In this document: in pieces, positions 55,399 through 64,000 of the stretch
How positions within the stretch are numbered: position 1 is the first letter of the stretch
Layout of the letters: each line of letters starts with the position of its first letter
Assembly: GCF_011927635.1 (NCBI RefSeq)
Contig: NZ_JAATJB010000010.1
Span: forward strand, 62,001 to 126,000
Direction of reading: 5' to 3'
DNA length: 64,000 bases
From: Sphingomonas trueperi
GTDB lineage: Bacteria; Pseudomonadota; Alphaproteobacteria; Sphingomonadales; Sphingomonadaceae
Translations under genes and position numbers: made by a program
The notes under the pieces: generated by a model
The model's database searches: none
The model's input: only the letters and a program-made list of their open reading frames with translations
What the model was told of the DNA's origin: nothing

Positions 55399-56304
55399 AT
55401 GACGGACGTACGGAGCACCGCGCCCGCTTTGCGCCAGAGCACCGAGTCGGTGGCGCAAACGGCGAGCGGCTATGGCATGTTGTTGGTCGCGGTGGCGGCG
55501 CTGGTCTTCGGCGGACTGGCCTTCACGCAGATCGATCGGCTGCCGGACTGGATGGTGGTCGCGTGGATCGTGCTCGCGTCGCTCGTCTTCCTCTTCGTGC
55601 TGTGCGGCTTCTACCTGCTCCAGCCCAACCAGGCGGCGGCGATCCTGCTGTTCGGCGACTATCGCGGCACCGATCGCACCACCGGCCTGCGCTGGTCCTG
55701 GCCGTGGCTGATCAAGACCAAGGTCTCGGTCCGCGCCAACAACATGATTTCGGACAAGATCAAGGTGAACGACCTGCGCGGCAACCCGATCGAGATGGCG
55801 GCGCAGGTGGTGTGGCGGGTGACCGACACCGCGCAGGCGCTGTTCGACGTCGACGACTACAAGGCCTTCGTGAACGTCCAGATCGAGGCGGCGGTGCGCA
55901 CCATCGGCTCGCGCTATCCCTATGACGATTTCGAGCATCAGGAAGTCACCCTGCGCGGCAACCACGACCAGGTCGGCGGCGAGCTCCGCGCCGAGCTGAT
56001 CGAGCGATTGCTGGTGGCAGGCATCACCGTCGACGAATGCGGCTTCACCCATCTCGCCTATGCGCAGGAGATCGCCGGCGCGATGCTGCGGCGCCAGCAG
56101 GCCCAGGCGGTGGTCGCGGCGCGCAAGGCGCTGGTCGAGGGCGCGGTCGGCATGGTCGAGATGGCGCTGGACCAGCTCTCGGCGAAGAATGTCGTGGAGC
56201 TGGACGACGAGCGTCGCGCCGCGATGGTCTCGAACCTGATGGTGGTGCTGTGCGGCGAGCGCGACACCCAGCCGGTGGTGAATGCCGGTTCGCTCTATCA
56301 GTAA
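55399..56304 (+). CDS. SPFH/band-7 domain membrane protein
   Basis: 301 residues. Two adjacent membrane helices (about 25-45 and 52-75), then [18 protein letters not shown] and an SPFH domain (about 85-230) with [30 protein letters not shown], and a coiled helical tail ([24 protein letters not shown]). SPFH proteins form large membrane rings and often act as chaperones of proteases or organisers of lipid domains. AGGAGGG upstream of the ATG. First of three coupled genes. Confidence 0.88.
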   Translation: MTDVRSTAPALRQSTESVAQTASGYGMLLVAVAALVFGGLAFTQIDRLPDWMVVAWIVLASLVFLFVLCGFYLLQPNQAAAILLFGDYRGTDRTTGLRWSWPWLIKTKVSVRANNMISDKIKVNDLRGNPIEMAAQVVWRVTDTAQALFDVDDYKAFVNVQIEAAVRTIGSRYPYDDFEHQEVTLRGNHDQVGGELRAELIERLLVAGITVDECGFTHLAYAQEIAGAMLRRQQAQAVVAARKALVEGAVGMVEMALDQLSAKNVVELDDERRAAMVSNLMVVLCGERDTQPVVNAGSLYQ

Positions 56305-56313
56305 GGCCGTCGC

Positions 56314-56532
56314 GTGAGCGTCCCCCCGCAGAAAAAGGCGTTCCCGCTCCGCCTCGATCCGGCGCTCTACGCGGCGATCGAGCGGAGCGCGGCGACCGAC
56401 CTGCGCAGCGTCAACGCGCAGGTGGAGTGCCTGCTGCGCGAGGCGCTGGCGCGGCGGGGGGTGAAGCTGGCGGACCCGGTGCGCCCCAGGCGCGGCCGCC
56501 CGCCCAAGCAGGTGGAAGGAGACGAGGAATGA
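56314..56532 (+). CDS. Arc-type ribbon-helix-helix DNA-binding protein
   Basis: 72 residues. FPLRLDPALYAAIERSAATDLRSVNAQVECLLREALARR has the beta strand and two helices of Arc/MetJ-type repressors; a basic tail (RPRRGRPPKQ) resembles an AT-hook. Nine bases after the SPFH gene and overlapping the next gene by ATGA. Probably an autoregulator. GTG start with TAAGG upstream. Confidence 0.82.
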   Translation: MSVPPQKKAFPLRLDPALYAAIERSAATDLRSVNAQVECLLREALARRGVKLADPVRPRRGRPPKQVEGDEE

Positions 56533-56771
56533 GCGAGGAGGATGTGCGCCCGGGCTTCTGGTTCAAGCCCAAGGCGTTCGGCTATGGCGCGACGCCGGTG
56601 ACGTGGCAGGGCTGGCTGGTCGTGGCGCTGTTCGTGCTGCTGACGGGGTTGATCCTGCGCCTGGCGATGCCGCGGCACCCGCTGTTCCTGGCGCTGCTCG
56701 CGCCGCTGACGCTGGCACTGGTCTGGATCAGCTGGGCGAAGACCGACGGGGCGTGGCGCTGGCGGCCCTGA
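56529..56771 (+). CDS. Small two-helix membrane protein
   Basis: 80 residues. A Trp-rich N-terminus ([23 protein letters not shown]) leads into helices at about 27-46 and 50-68, ending WRWRP. Overlaps the ribbon-helix-helix gene, so it is co-translated with it. Function unknown; likely works with the SPFH protein in the membrane. Confidence 0.75.
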   Translation: MSEEDVRPGFWFKPKAFGYGATPVTWQGWLVVALFVLLTGLILRLAMPRHPLFLALLAPLTLALVWISWAKTDGAWRWRP

Positions 56772-56892
56772 ACGGCGTGCCGCAGGAACGACCGAAATCG
56801 CTTTCTCCGTTTCACTGTTCCGCTTATGTACCGGGCATGCCGCGCTTCGCCTCGTTCCTGTCGCCGCTCCCCCTCCTTTGGGAGCCCCGCCG

Positions 56893-57489
56893 ATGATCGC
56901 CCACCTCCGCGGCGCACTGGCGTCCAGCGGCGCCGATCATGCGGTGATCGACGTGAACGGCGTGGGCTATCTGGTCGGGGCGTCGGCCAAGACGCTCGAC
57001 AAGCTGGGCGCGGTGGGCGAGCAGGTCACCATCCATACCGAGATGCTGGTCAGCGAGGATTCGATCCGGCTGATGGGCTTCGCCACCGCCGACGAGCGCG
57101 ACTGGTTCAAGCTGCTGACCAGCGTGCAGGGGGTGGGGGCCAAGGTGGCACTGGCGATCCTATCGATCCTCGCCCCCGAGGAACTGCGCACCGCCGTCGC
57201 CCGCGCCGATTCCGCGACGATCGCGCGGGCGAACGGGGTGGGGCCGAAGCTCGCCCAGCGCATCGTCAACGAGCTGAAGGACAAGGCCGGCGGCCTCGCG
57301 CTCGGCGGGGTCGGTGCCACGGCGGCACCCAGCGGCGGGGCGGGGGCCGATGCGGTGTCGGCGATGCTCAACCTCGGCTTCAAGCCCGCCGAGGCCAGCG
57401 CGGCGGTCAACGCGGCCAGCGACGAGCTCGGCCCGGCAGCAACGCTCGACGCGCTCGTCCGCCTCGCGCTGCGCAAGGCGGCGAAGTAG
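56893..57489 (+). CDS. ruvA: Holliday junction helicase subunit RuvA
   Basis: 198 residues. OB-fold ([23 protein letters not shown]), two helix-hairpin-helix units ([16 protein letters not shown] and [19 protein letters not shown]), and domain III (about 145-198, [17 protein letters not shown]) that contacts RuvB. Binds four-way junctions as a tetramer. ruvB lies 1.5 kb downstream, not adjacent. Confidence 0.95.
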   Translation: MIAHLRGALASSGADHAVIDVNGVGYLVGASAKTLDKLGAVGEQVTIHTEMLVSEDSIRLMGFATADERDWFKLLTSVQGVGAKVALAILSILAPEELRTAVARADSATIARANGVGPKLAQRIVNELKDKAGGLALGGVGATAAPSGGAGADAVSAMLNLGFKPAEASAAVNAASDELGPAATLDALVRLALRKAAK

Positions 57490-57493
57490 CATC

Positions 57494-58051
57494 GTGGAAA
57501 TCGAAGTCTCCGCCGAGGCGAAGGACAAGCGCCTCAACCGCCGCGTCGCGATCACCGTGGTGGTGCTGTCGGTCGCGACCGGGCTGTGCAACATCAAGGA
57601 CGGCAACATCGTCCAGTCGATGGAACAGGCGCAGTCCGGCTCGGTCGACCTGTGGAACGAATATCAGGCCACCAAGACCAAGCAGCACCTCGCCGAAACC
57701 AGCCGCGCGCAGATCGCGGCGGTGGCGAGCGATCCGGCGAGAGTCGCCCCGATCCTGCACGGGCTCGATGCCGATATCGCCAAGTACAAGCAGGAGGCAC
57801 CCAGGCTCGCCGAGCAGGCCAAGGCGCAGGCGGCGCTGTACGACGCGCTCAACGTCCATGACGACCAGTTCGACGCCAGCGACGCGGCGATCGCCACCGC
57901 GATCTCGGTCGCGGCCGTCTCGGCGCTGGCGGAGAGCAGCTGGCTGCTGGTGGTCGCCTGGGTGTTCGGCGCGTTCGGGCTGTTCATGGGGCTGTGCGGC
58001 TTCGCCGGCTGGGGCTTCCATCCCGACGTGCTGAGCACGCTGCTGGGATGA
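57494..58051 (+). CDS. DUF4337 family membrane protein
   Basis: 185 residues. Membrane helix near 17-35 with RRVAITVVVLSVATGLCNIKDG, then a helical region with LWNEYQATKTKQHLAETSRAQI, a second amphipathic helix, and two C-terminal membrane helices (about 130-150 and 154-176). The N-terminal pattern is that of DUF4337. Function unknown. GTG start four bases after ruvA, so it is probably cotranscribed. Confidence 0.8.
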   Translation: MEIEVSAEAKDKRLNRRVAITVVVLSVATGLCNIKDGNIVQSMEQAQSGSVDLWNEYQATKTKQHLAETSRAQIAAVASDPARVAPILHGLDADIAKYKQEAPRLAEQAKAQAALYDALNVHDDQFDASDAAIATAISVAAVSALAESSWLLVVAWVFGAFGLFMGLCGFAGWGFHPDVLSTLLG

Positions 58052-58065
58052 GGGGCAGGGCGCCC

Positions 58066-58956
58066 CTAGAGCAACGGCGTCGGCAGCGGCTCGCCGGCGA
58101 AATGCGCGTCGAGATTGGCGACCACCAGCGCCGCCATCGCCGCGCGCGTCTCCGCCGTGGCGCTGCCCTGATGGGGGGCGAGCACCACCTGCTCCATCGC
58201 GCGCAGCGCCTCGGGCACGTGGGGCTCATCGGCGAACACGTCCAGCCCCGCGCCGGCGATGGTGCCTGCCCACAGGGCTGTGACAAGCGCATCCTCGTCG
58301 ACCAGGCTGCCGCGCGCGACGTTGACCAGCACGCCGGCCGGGCCGAGCCTGTCCAGCACGGCGGCATCCACCACGTGCGCCGTCGCCGCGGTGCCGGGTG
58401 CCGCCAGGATCAGCACGTCGCTTTCCTCCGCCAGGCTGGCGATGTCGGGCACATAGCGCCAGGGAAGCGATTTCGCGCTGCGGGCGGTGTAGAGCAGCTC
58501 GCGCGCGAAGGGCGCGGCGCGGGCGGCGATGGCGGCGCCGATCTTGCCCATCCCGAAAATGCCGATGCGGCGGCCGCTGGCATGCCGGCCGAGCGGTGCC
58601 TTCCAGCCGCCGCGGCGCACCAGCGCGTCGTTGGCGGCGATCCGGCGCTGTACCGCCAGCATCAGCCCGATGGCGAGATCGGCGACGTCCTCGGTCAGCA
58701 CGTCGGGGGTGGTCGACACCCGCACGCCGCGGGCGCGCAACGCATCGAGATCCAGCCCGTCATAGCCGACCCCGTTGATCGCGACGATCTCCAGTTCGGG
58801 CAGCCGATCGAGCATCGCCGCATCCAGCTGCAGCTGACCGCCGCCGACGATCGCGCGCGTGGTCGCGGGTGGGGTGCGCTCGTGCAGCGTGAAGCGCCGC
58901 GCGAGTTCGGCGCGGAGCGAGTCGGAAATGGCGGTTGCCACGTACAGATCGACCAT
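58066..58956 (-). CDS. D-isomer-specific 2-hydroxyacid dehydrogenase
   Basis: 296 residues. NAD(P) site [16 protein letters not shown] (about 132-147), catalytic Arg in [13 protein letters not shown], Glu in the [11 protein letters not shown] region and His in [13 protein letters not shown]. Resembles glyoxylate/hydroxypyruvate reductases, about 20 residues shorter than most at the N-terminus. It sits between ruvA and ruvB on the opposite strand. Confidence 0.9.
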   Translation of the reverse strand: MVDLYVATAISDSLRAELARRFTLHERTPPATTRAIVGGGQLQLDAAMLDRLPELEIVAINGVGYDGLDLDALRARGVRVSTTPDVLTEDVADLAIGLMLAVQRRIAANDALVRRGGWKAPLGRHASGRRIGIFGMGKIGAAIAARAAPFARELLYTARSAKSLPWRYVPDIASLAEESDVLILAAPGTAATAHVVDAAVLDRLGPAGVLVNVARGSLVDEDALVTALWAGTIAGAGLDVFADEPHVPEALRAMEQVVLAPHQGSATAETRAAMAALVVANLDAHFAGEPLPTPLL

Positions 58957-59045
58957 GCGCCCCTAGATGCGCACTTCGCCGCGGCTTTGCCAGTCCAGCC
59001 AATCGACCGGCGCGTGCGCGGCGGCTACAATGTGATTTCCTTGCC

Positions 59046-60068
59046 ATGACCGACACCGATCGCCTCCTCACCGCCGGCCGCCGCGCCGAAGACGTCGACG
59101 CCGCGCTGCGTCCCAAGTCGCTCGACGAGTTCGTCGGGCAGAAGGCGGCGCGCGAGAATCTGCGCGTGTTCATCGATGCCGCCAGAGCGCGCGGCGATGC
59201 GCTGGACCATGTGCTGTTCTTCGGGCCGCCGGGATTGGGCAAGACCACGCTCGCCCAGATCATCGCGCGCGAGATGGGGGTGGGGTTCCGCTCGACTTCC
59301 GGCCCCGTGATCGTCAAGTCGGGCGATCTGGCGGCGCTGCTCACCAATCTCGAGGACGGCGACGTGCTGTTCATCGACGAGATCCACCGGCTCAATCCGG
59401 CGGTGGAGGAAGTGCTCTATCCCGCGATGGAAGACCGCGCGCTCGACCTGATGATCGGCGAAGGGCCTTCGGCGCGCAGCGTGCGGATCGATCTGCCGCG
59501 CTTCACGCTGGTCGGGGCGACGACGCGGCAGGGGCTGCTGACCACGCCGCTGCGCGACCGCTTCGGCATTCCGGTGCGATTGCAGTTCTACACCGTCGAT
59601 GAGCTGGAGCGGGTGGTAACCCGGGCCGCCGGGCTGCTGGGGCTCGACATCGCCGCCGATGGGGCGCGTGAAGTCGCGCGCAGGTCTCGGGGGACGCCGC
59701 GCATCGCCGGGCGGCTGCTGCGCCGGGTGCGCGATTTCGCCAACGTCTTCGGCGAGGCGGTGGTGCACGCCAAGGTCGCCGATGCGGCGCTCAACCGGCT
59801 GGAGGTCGACGGGCTGGGGCTCGACGCGATGGACCGGCGCTATCTGATGATGATCGCCGACGTCTATCGCGGCGGCCCGGTGGGGGTGGAGACGCTCGCC
59901 GCCGGCCTGAGCGAGCCGCGCGATACCGTCGAGGAAGTGATCGAGCCCTATCTGATTCAGCTCGGCCTGATCGCGCGGACGGCGCGGGGGCGGTGCCTGA
60001 ACGGGCCGGGCTGGAAGCATCTCGGCCTCAATCCGCCGGCTGGATCGCAGGACGGGCTGTTCGACTAG
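59046..60068 (+). CDS. ruvB: Holliday junction helicase subunit RuvB
   Basis: 340 residues. AAA+ ATPase with Walker [15 protein letters not shown], Walker [12 protein letters not shown], sensor [21 protein letters not shown] with the arginine finger, and a C-terminal winged helix. Drives branch migration with RuvA. The 3' end overlaps thiL by four bases, tail to tail. Confidence 0.96.
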   Translation: MTDTDRLLTAGRRAEDVDAALRPKSLDEFVGQKAARENLRVFIDAARARGDALDHVLFFGPPGLGKTTLAQIIAREMGVGFRSTSGPVIVKSGDLAALLTNLEDGDVLFIDEIHRLNPAVEEVLYPAMEDRALDLMIGEGPSARSVRIDLPRFTLVGATTRQGLLTTPLRDRFGIPVRLQFYTVDELERVVTRAAGLLGLDIAADGAREVARRSRGTPRIAGRLLRRVRDFANVFGEAVVHAKVADAALNRLEVDGLGLDAMDRRYLMMIADVYRGGPVGVETLAAGLSEPRDTVEEVIEPYLIQLGLIARTARGRCLNGPGWKHLGLNPPAGSQDGLFD

Positions 60069-60964
60069 GCGCCGTGTTCGAAGCCCAGCCGATCTGGCAG
60101 CGGGAGCGGTGTGCCGGCATCGTGGAGCGTCAGGCCTGCGCCCTCGCTGAACGCGCCGAGGCACGTCGCTGCCAGCGGCAGTGGTCCCGGTGGCGCCGCG
60201 AACAGCAGCTCGTAATCGTCGCCCGCGGTCGCGGCGGCAAGACGCGCCGCGCGGTCGCCGCCGCGCACCGCCTGATAGTCCGCCGAAAGCGGCAGGGCGG
60301 CGAGGTCGATCGTCACCCCCAGCCCGCTGGCCTCGGCCATCCGCGTCGCGTCGATCAGCAGCCCGTCGGACACGTCCATCATCGCGTGCACGCCCGAGGC
60401 GAGCGCCTGGCCCTCCTCCAGCCGCGGCGTCGGGCGACGGTAGCGCGCGAGCAGCGTCGCCGGGCCCTCTCCCGTCCTCGCCACCTCCAGCCCCGCACCG
60501 CCATCGCCGATCGTGCCGGTGACGTAGAGCAGATCGCCCGCCTGCGCGCCGTTCCTTGCCGGAGCATGGGGCGAGCGCCCGAGCGCCGTCAGCGACAGCG
60601 TCCGCGGCACGCCTGGGGGCGCCTTCACCGTGTCGCCACCGATCAGCGGGCAGGCGAAGGCCGCCAGCGCGGCGTCCAGCCCTGCCAGGAACGACGAGTC
60701 CCAGGCCTCGTCGCCCGCGAGCGGATAGCCGAGCAGCACGCCCTCCGGCACCGCGCCCTTGGCGGCGAGATCGGACAGGTTTACCGCCACCAGCTTCCAG
60801 GCGACGTCCTCCGCCGGATCGTCCGGCAGATAGTGGACGCCCTCCACCAGTAGGTCGTGCGTGAGGACGAGATCGCCGAGCACGGCCGCATCGTCGCGCA
60901 GCCCGCGCGCTCCGGCATGGAGCGGCAGGTGACGAAGATAGGCAAGGAACGCCGCCTCGTTCAT
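60065..60964 (-). CDS. thiL: Thiamine-monophosphate kinase
   Basis: 299 residues, PurM-like fold. [46 protein letters not shown] and [19 protein letters not shown] carry the metal- and ATP-binding Asp residues. Final step to thiamine diphosphate. The ATG at 60964 fits the family start; a GTG four codons upstream is possible. Follows nusB by 28 bases. Confidence 0.94.
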   Translation of the reverse strand: MNEAAFLAYLRHLPLHAGARGLRDDAAVLGDLVLTHDLLVEGVHYLPDDPAEDVAWKLVAVNLSDLAAKGAVPEGVLLGYPLAGDEAWDSSFLAGLDAALAAFACPLIGGDTVKAPPGVPRTLSLTALGRSPHAPARNGAQAGDLLYVTGTIGDGGAGLEVARTGEGPATLLARYRRPTPRLEEGQALASGVHAMMDVSDGLLIDATRMAEASGLGVTIDLAALPLSADYQAVRGGDRAARLAAATAGDDYELLFAAPPGPLPLAATCLGAFSEGAGLTLHDAGTPLPLPDRLGFEHGA

Positions 60965-60992
60965 CCCGCCCGGCACGGGGCAGGGGCGGGCA

Positions 60993-61454
60993 TCAACCGC
61001 GTGCGTCCTTGGCGATCGCGTCCAGAATGCCGTTCACGAACCCCTTTTCACGGCGATCGTAAAAGGCGTCGGTGACATCCAGATATTCGCTGATCACCGC
61101 CGCGGTCGGCACGTCGGCGCGGGCGAGCAGCTCATAGGTGCCGGCGCGCAGGATCTGGCGCATCGGCTTGTCGAGCCGCTCCAGCGTCCAGCCGGTGCTC
61201 AGCTTGGCGGCGATGATGCCGTCGATCTCCTCGCGGCGGGCGTCGGCGCCGCTGACGATGTCGTCGAAAAAGGCGATGTCGGCGTCGGCATATTCGACGT
61301 CCTCGATGATCGCGCCGAGCCGGTGCTGGTGGAACTCGTGCAGCAGCGCCGGGATCGAGGTGCCCTCCATCTCGCGCTGGTACAGCGCCTGGACGGCACC
61401 GAGGCGCGCGGCGGCGCGGGCCTTGGAACGGGAGCGTGCTTGCGGACTGGCCAT
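60993..61454 (-). CDS. nusB: Transcription antitermination factor NusB
   Basis: 153 residues, all-helical. ARLGAVQALYQREMEG, the variable middle, then LDKPMRQILRAGTYELLARADVPTAAVISEYLDVTDAFY and KGFVNGILDAIAKD, the NusB signatures. Works with NusE (S10) in rRNA antitermination. Twelve bases after hisD in the same direction. Confidence 0.96.
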   Translation of the reverse strand: MASPQARSRSKARAAARLGAVQALYQREMEGTSIPALLHEFHQHRLGAIIEDVEYADADIAFFDDIVSGADARREEIDGIIAAKLSTGWTLERLDKPMRQILRAGTYELLARADVPTAAVISEYLDVTDAFYDRREKGFVNGILDAIAKDARG

Positions 61455-61466
61455 ATTCTTACTCTA

Positions 61467-62753
61467 TCACTTTAGACGGATCGCGACCGACTTCGCGTGC
61501 GCGGGCAGGCCTTCGGCTTCTGCGAGCGCGACCGCGGCGGGGCCGATCGCGGCGAGCCCGGACGGATCCAGGCTCAGGAACGAGGTGCGCTTCATGAAAT
61601 CGAGCACCGACAGGCCCGATGCGAAGCGCGCGCGCCGCCCGGTGGGCAGCACATGGTTGGGGCCGGCGACATAATCGCCGACGGCTTCGGGCGTATAGCG
61701 GCCGAGGAACACCGATCCGGCATGGCGGACCATGTCGAACAGCGGCTCGGCATCGTCGCAGGCGAGTTCGAGATGCTCGGGCGCGAGGCGATCGACCAGC
61801 GGCATCGCGGTGGGCAGGTCGGGCACCAGGATGATCGCGCCGTTCGCGTCCCAGCTGGTACGTGCGGTGGCGCCGGTCGCCAGCGTCGCGATCTGCGCGT
61901 CGACCGCCGCCGCGACCTTGTCGGCAAAGGCGGCATCGTCGGTGAACAGGATCGACTGGCTGGTGGGGTCGTGCTCGGCCTGGCTGAGCAGGTCGGCGGC
62001 GATCCATTGGGGATCGTTCTTGCCGTCGGCCACCACGACGATTTCGGACGGGCCCGCGACCATGTCGATGCCGACCACGCCGTAGAGCTGGCGCTTGGCC
62101 TCCGCCACCCAGGCATTGCCCGGCCCGGTGACGACGTCGACCGGCGCGATCGTCTCGGTGCCATAGGCCAGTGCGGCCACCGCCTGCGCACCGCCCACGC
62201 GGTACAGCTCGTCGACGCCCGCGACATGCGCGGCGGCGAGGACCAGCGGGTTCACCTCGCCGTTGGGCGTCGGCGTGACCATCACCAGCCGGCGCACGCC
62301 CGCCGCCTTGGCGGGAATCGCGTTCATCAGCACCGAGCTGGGATAGGCCGCGCGGCCGCCGGGGACATAGACGCCCGCTGCATCGACCGGCGTCCAGCGC
62401 GCGCCGAGGCGGATGCCCTGCGCGTCGGTTTCGTCGCGATCCTCGGGGCGCTGCTTCGAATGATAGACCGCGATCCGCTCGGCGGCGAGTTCGAGTGCGT
62501 CGCGCAGCTCGGGTGTCAGCCCCTCATAGGCGGCGAGGCAGTCGGCGCGGTCGATCGTCCAGCCCGAGCGGTCCAGATCGTGCTTGTCGAACAGCCGGGT
62601 CAGGTCGCGCAGCGCGACATCGCCTTCGTCGCGGACGCGCTTGATGATGTGGGTGACGTTGCGCGCGACATCGTCGTCCGCTTCGCGGCGGGCGTTGACC
62701 AACGCGGTGAAGGCTTGCGTGAAACCGGCGTCGGTGGAGTTCAGGCGGATCAT
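61467..62753 (-). CDS. hisD: Histidinol dehydrogenase
   Basis: 428 residues. [40 protein letters not shown], zinc-site [18 protein letters not shown] with catalytic Glu-His, and [19 protein letters not shown]. Catalyses the last two steps of histidine synthesis. The start overlaps the hisG stop by four bases (ATGA). Confidence 0.96.
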   Translation of the reverse strand: MIRLNSTDAGFTQAFTALVNARREADDDVARNVTHIIKRVRDEGDVALRDLTRLFDKHDLDRSGWTIDRADCLAAYEGLTPELRDALELAAERIAVYHSKQRPEDRDETDAQGIRLGARWTPVDAAGVYVPGGRAAYPSSVLMNAIPAKAAGVRRLVMVTPTPNGEVNPLVLAAAHVAGVDELYRVGGAQAVAALAYGTETIAPVDVVTGPGNAWVAEAKRQLYGVVGIDMVAGPSEIVVVADGKNDPQWIAADLLSQAEHDPTSQSILFTDDAAFADKVAAAVDAQIATLATGATARTSWDANGAIILVPDLPTAMPLVDRLAPEHLELACDDAEPLFDMVRHAGSVFLGRYTPEAVGDYVAGPNHVLPTGRRARFASGLSVLDFMKRTSFLSLDPSGLAAIGPAAVALAEAEGLPAHAKSVAIRLK

Positions 62754-63400
62754 GCCACGGCCTTTCGGAAGCCGTCGACCAGCGGCACGACTTCGCTCGC
62801 GCGCGTCTTGAACGCGGCGCGGTTGACGATCAGGCGGCTGGTCACCTCGGCGATCACTTCCACCTCGACCAGTCCGTTTTCCTTCAGCGTGCGGCCCGAG
62901 GAGACGAGGTCGACGATGCGCGGGGCGAGCCCCAGCACCGGCGCCAGCTCCATCGCGCCGTTGAGCTTGACGCACTCGGCCTGCACCCCGCGCGCCTCGA
63001 AATGGGCGCGGGTGATGTGCGGATATTTGGTCGCGACGCGGACATGGCTCCAGCCGCGCGGATCGTCCTGTTCGGCGAGCGCCACCGGCTCGGCGACCGA
63101 GATGCGGCAATGGCCGATGCCCAGGTCGACCGGCGCGTAGAGCTCCGAATAGTCGAACTCGGCGAGCACGTCCGAACCCACGATCCCCAGATGCGCGGCG
63201 CCGTGCGCGACGAAGGTCGCCACGTCGAAGGCGCGCACCCGGATCAGGTCGATCGCCGGGTTGTTGGTCGCGAAACGCAGCGCGCGCGAGTTCTTATCGG
63301 AAAAGGCGGCTTCGGGCACGATGCCGACCGCCGCCAGCAGCGGCAGCGCCTCTTCGAGAATCCGGCCTTTCGGCACGGCAAGGATCAACGGCTCGGTCAT
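62750..63400 (-). CDS. hisG: ATP phosphoribosyltransferase catalytic subunit, short form
   Basis: 216 residues. [25 protein letters not shown], and the PRPP loop [16 protein letters not shown]. It lacks the C-terminal regulatory domain of long HisG, so it needs HisZ for activity and feedback control; hisZ is not in this window. First enzyme of histidine synthesis and first gene of the hisG-hisD-nusB-thiL unit. Confidence 0.95.
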   Translation of the reverse strand: MTEPLILAVPKGRILEEALPLLAAVGIVPEAAFSDKNSRALRFATNNPAIDLIRVRAFDVATFVAHGAAHLGIVGSDVLAEFDYSELYAPVDLGIGHCRISVAEPVALAEQDDPRGWSHVRVATKYPHITRAHFEARGVQAECVKLNGAMELAPVLGLAPRIVDLVSSGRTLKENGLVEVEVIAEVTSRLIVNRAAFKTRASEVVPLVDGFRKAVA

Positions 63401-63460
63401 GGGTGCGGGGGCTTTACTTGGGGGCGGCCATGGGCGCAACACGCGCCAAAGGGGAAGCGC

Positions 63461-64000
63461 ATGGCGTCCGAAGCAGAGAACCGCAAGAGTTTTGCCATCC
63501 AGGCCGACTATTGTACGGCGATGGATGCGCCGATCACCGCGCGCATCTGTACCGCGCTGGGGCAGGGGATCAGCCGAAGCAGCGAGACGGGGCGGCGGGT
63601 GCTCGACTGGCCGGGCGAGCCGGTGGCCGACGCGCTGGTGCTGCGGCTGGTGGGCGGGCTGCATGCGCTGCATCGGCGCGGCGTGATCGAGCTGCGGCGC
63701 ATCTTCACGGGCGAGGAGACCGATATTGGCCGGATGGCCACGGCGCTCGATGCGGTGCTCTGCGCCTATGACCTGCCGCTGATGCCCTGGCTCTACGGCC
63801 CGCCCCAGACCAACGAGGCGGCGCGTTCGAACGGGTTGATGACCGGGCTGCTGCATCTGGCGGCGCGCTATGGCCCGCGTTTCGAACTGCTCGAGATCGG
63901 GTCGAGCGCCGGGCTGAACCTGATGCTGGGGCGCTACCGCTTCGATCTGGGCGGGGTGGCGGCCGGCCCGGCCGAGTCGCCGCTGGTGCTGCGGCCCGAA
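63461..64000 (+). CDS. DUF2332 family protein, 5' part
   Basis: 180 residues are visible before the window ends in frame. [18 protein letters not shown] at the start, [24 protein letters not shown] and [23 protein letters not shown] are typical of DUF2332; the last resembles a SAM-binding motif I, so a methyltransferase-like fold is plausible. AAGGGGAAG precedes the ATG. Divergent from hisG. Function unknown. Confidence 0.85.
   Translation, partial: MASEAENRKSFAIQADYCTAMDAPITARICTALGQGISRSSETGRRVLDWPGEPVADALVLRLVGGLHALHRRGVIELRRIFTGEETDIGRMATALDAVLCAYDLPLMPWLYGPPQTNEAARSNGLMTGLLHLAARYGPRFELLEIGSSAGLNLMLGRYRFDLGGVAAGPAESPLVLRPE

Noticed and set aside
61497..63140. 547-codon plus-strand frame opposite hisD and hisG
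   Set aside because: Antisense shadow; both his genes are unambiguous.

Overview
The window is a continuous piece of a high-GC alphaproteobacterial chromosome, most likely from Sphingomonas or a close relative. Pointers are a SapC-family protein, a CpdR response regulator, HemA of the Shemin (C4) type, an OprO/P-type porin, a DUF2332 protein, a hisG-hisD-nusB-thiL block and palindromic intergenic repeats of a kind I associate with sphingomonads. Coding density is high, many genes overlap by 1-4 bases, and I see no phage, insertion sequence, rRNA operon or CRISPR array. One tRNA (Val, GAC) and one candidate small RNA are visible.

Layout. 1-2340: truncated sapC, a candidate small RNA, an N-formylglutamate amidohydrolase, cpdR and tRNA-Val. 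2.6-9.4 kb: a glycosyltransferase/membrane protein pair, a dicarboxylate-type symporter, a PhzF-like protein, a porin and a GNAT acetyltransferase. 9.5-17.8 kb: a pentose (probably L-arabinose) catabolic island with an IlvD/Edd sugar-acid dehydratase, aldose 1-epimerase, FucP-like transporter, FCD-type GntR regulator, AraD1-like FAH-fold protein and secreted GH51 arabinofuranosidase. Three of its promoters carry the same [15 protein letters not shown] operator. 17.9-20.7 kb: a polytopic membrane protein and a four-repeat OAA-type lectin. 20.7-24.7 kb: lpd, a hotdog thioesterase, a small membrane protein and pyruvate dehydrogenase E2, then a divergent universal stress protein.

24.8-34.0 kb: an M28 peptidase, then a two-component system followed by a tightly coupled operon (GFOR-like oxidoreductase, GH3 beta-glucosidase, GntP-type permease, gluconolactonase). 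Together these look like a periplasmic route from beta-glucosides through glucose and gluconolactone to imported gluconate. 34-37.5 kb: NUDIX, extensin-like, unknown, CHAP and MsrB genes. 37.7-39.7 kb: btaA-btaB for the betaine lipid DGTS, preceded by three 7-bp PhoB half-sites in exact 11-bp phase, which predicts induction by phosphate starvation. 39.7-49.7 kb: a Uma2 nuclease, hemA, murI, plsY, dprA, a membrane protein, yghU and topA.

49.9-64.0 kb: a DnaQ-like exonuclease, the envelope operon ybgC-tolQ-tolR-tolA-tolB-pal, an SPFH/ribbon-helix-helix/membrane trio, ruvA, a DUF4337 protein, a 2-hydroxyacid dehydrogenase and ruvB. These are followed by thiL, nusB, hisD and hisG on the minus strand and a DUF2332 gene cut by the window end. 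The items I consider most worth following up are the tandem lectin, the arabinose regulon with its operator, the beta-glucoside-to-gluconate operon, the Pho-box/btaAB unit and the small RNA at about 717-822.
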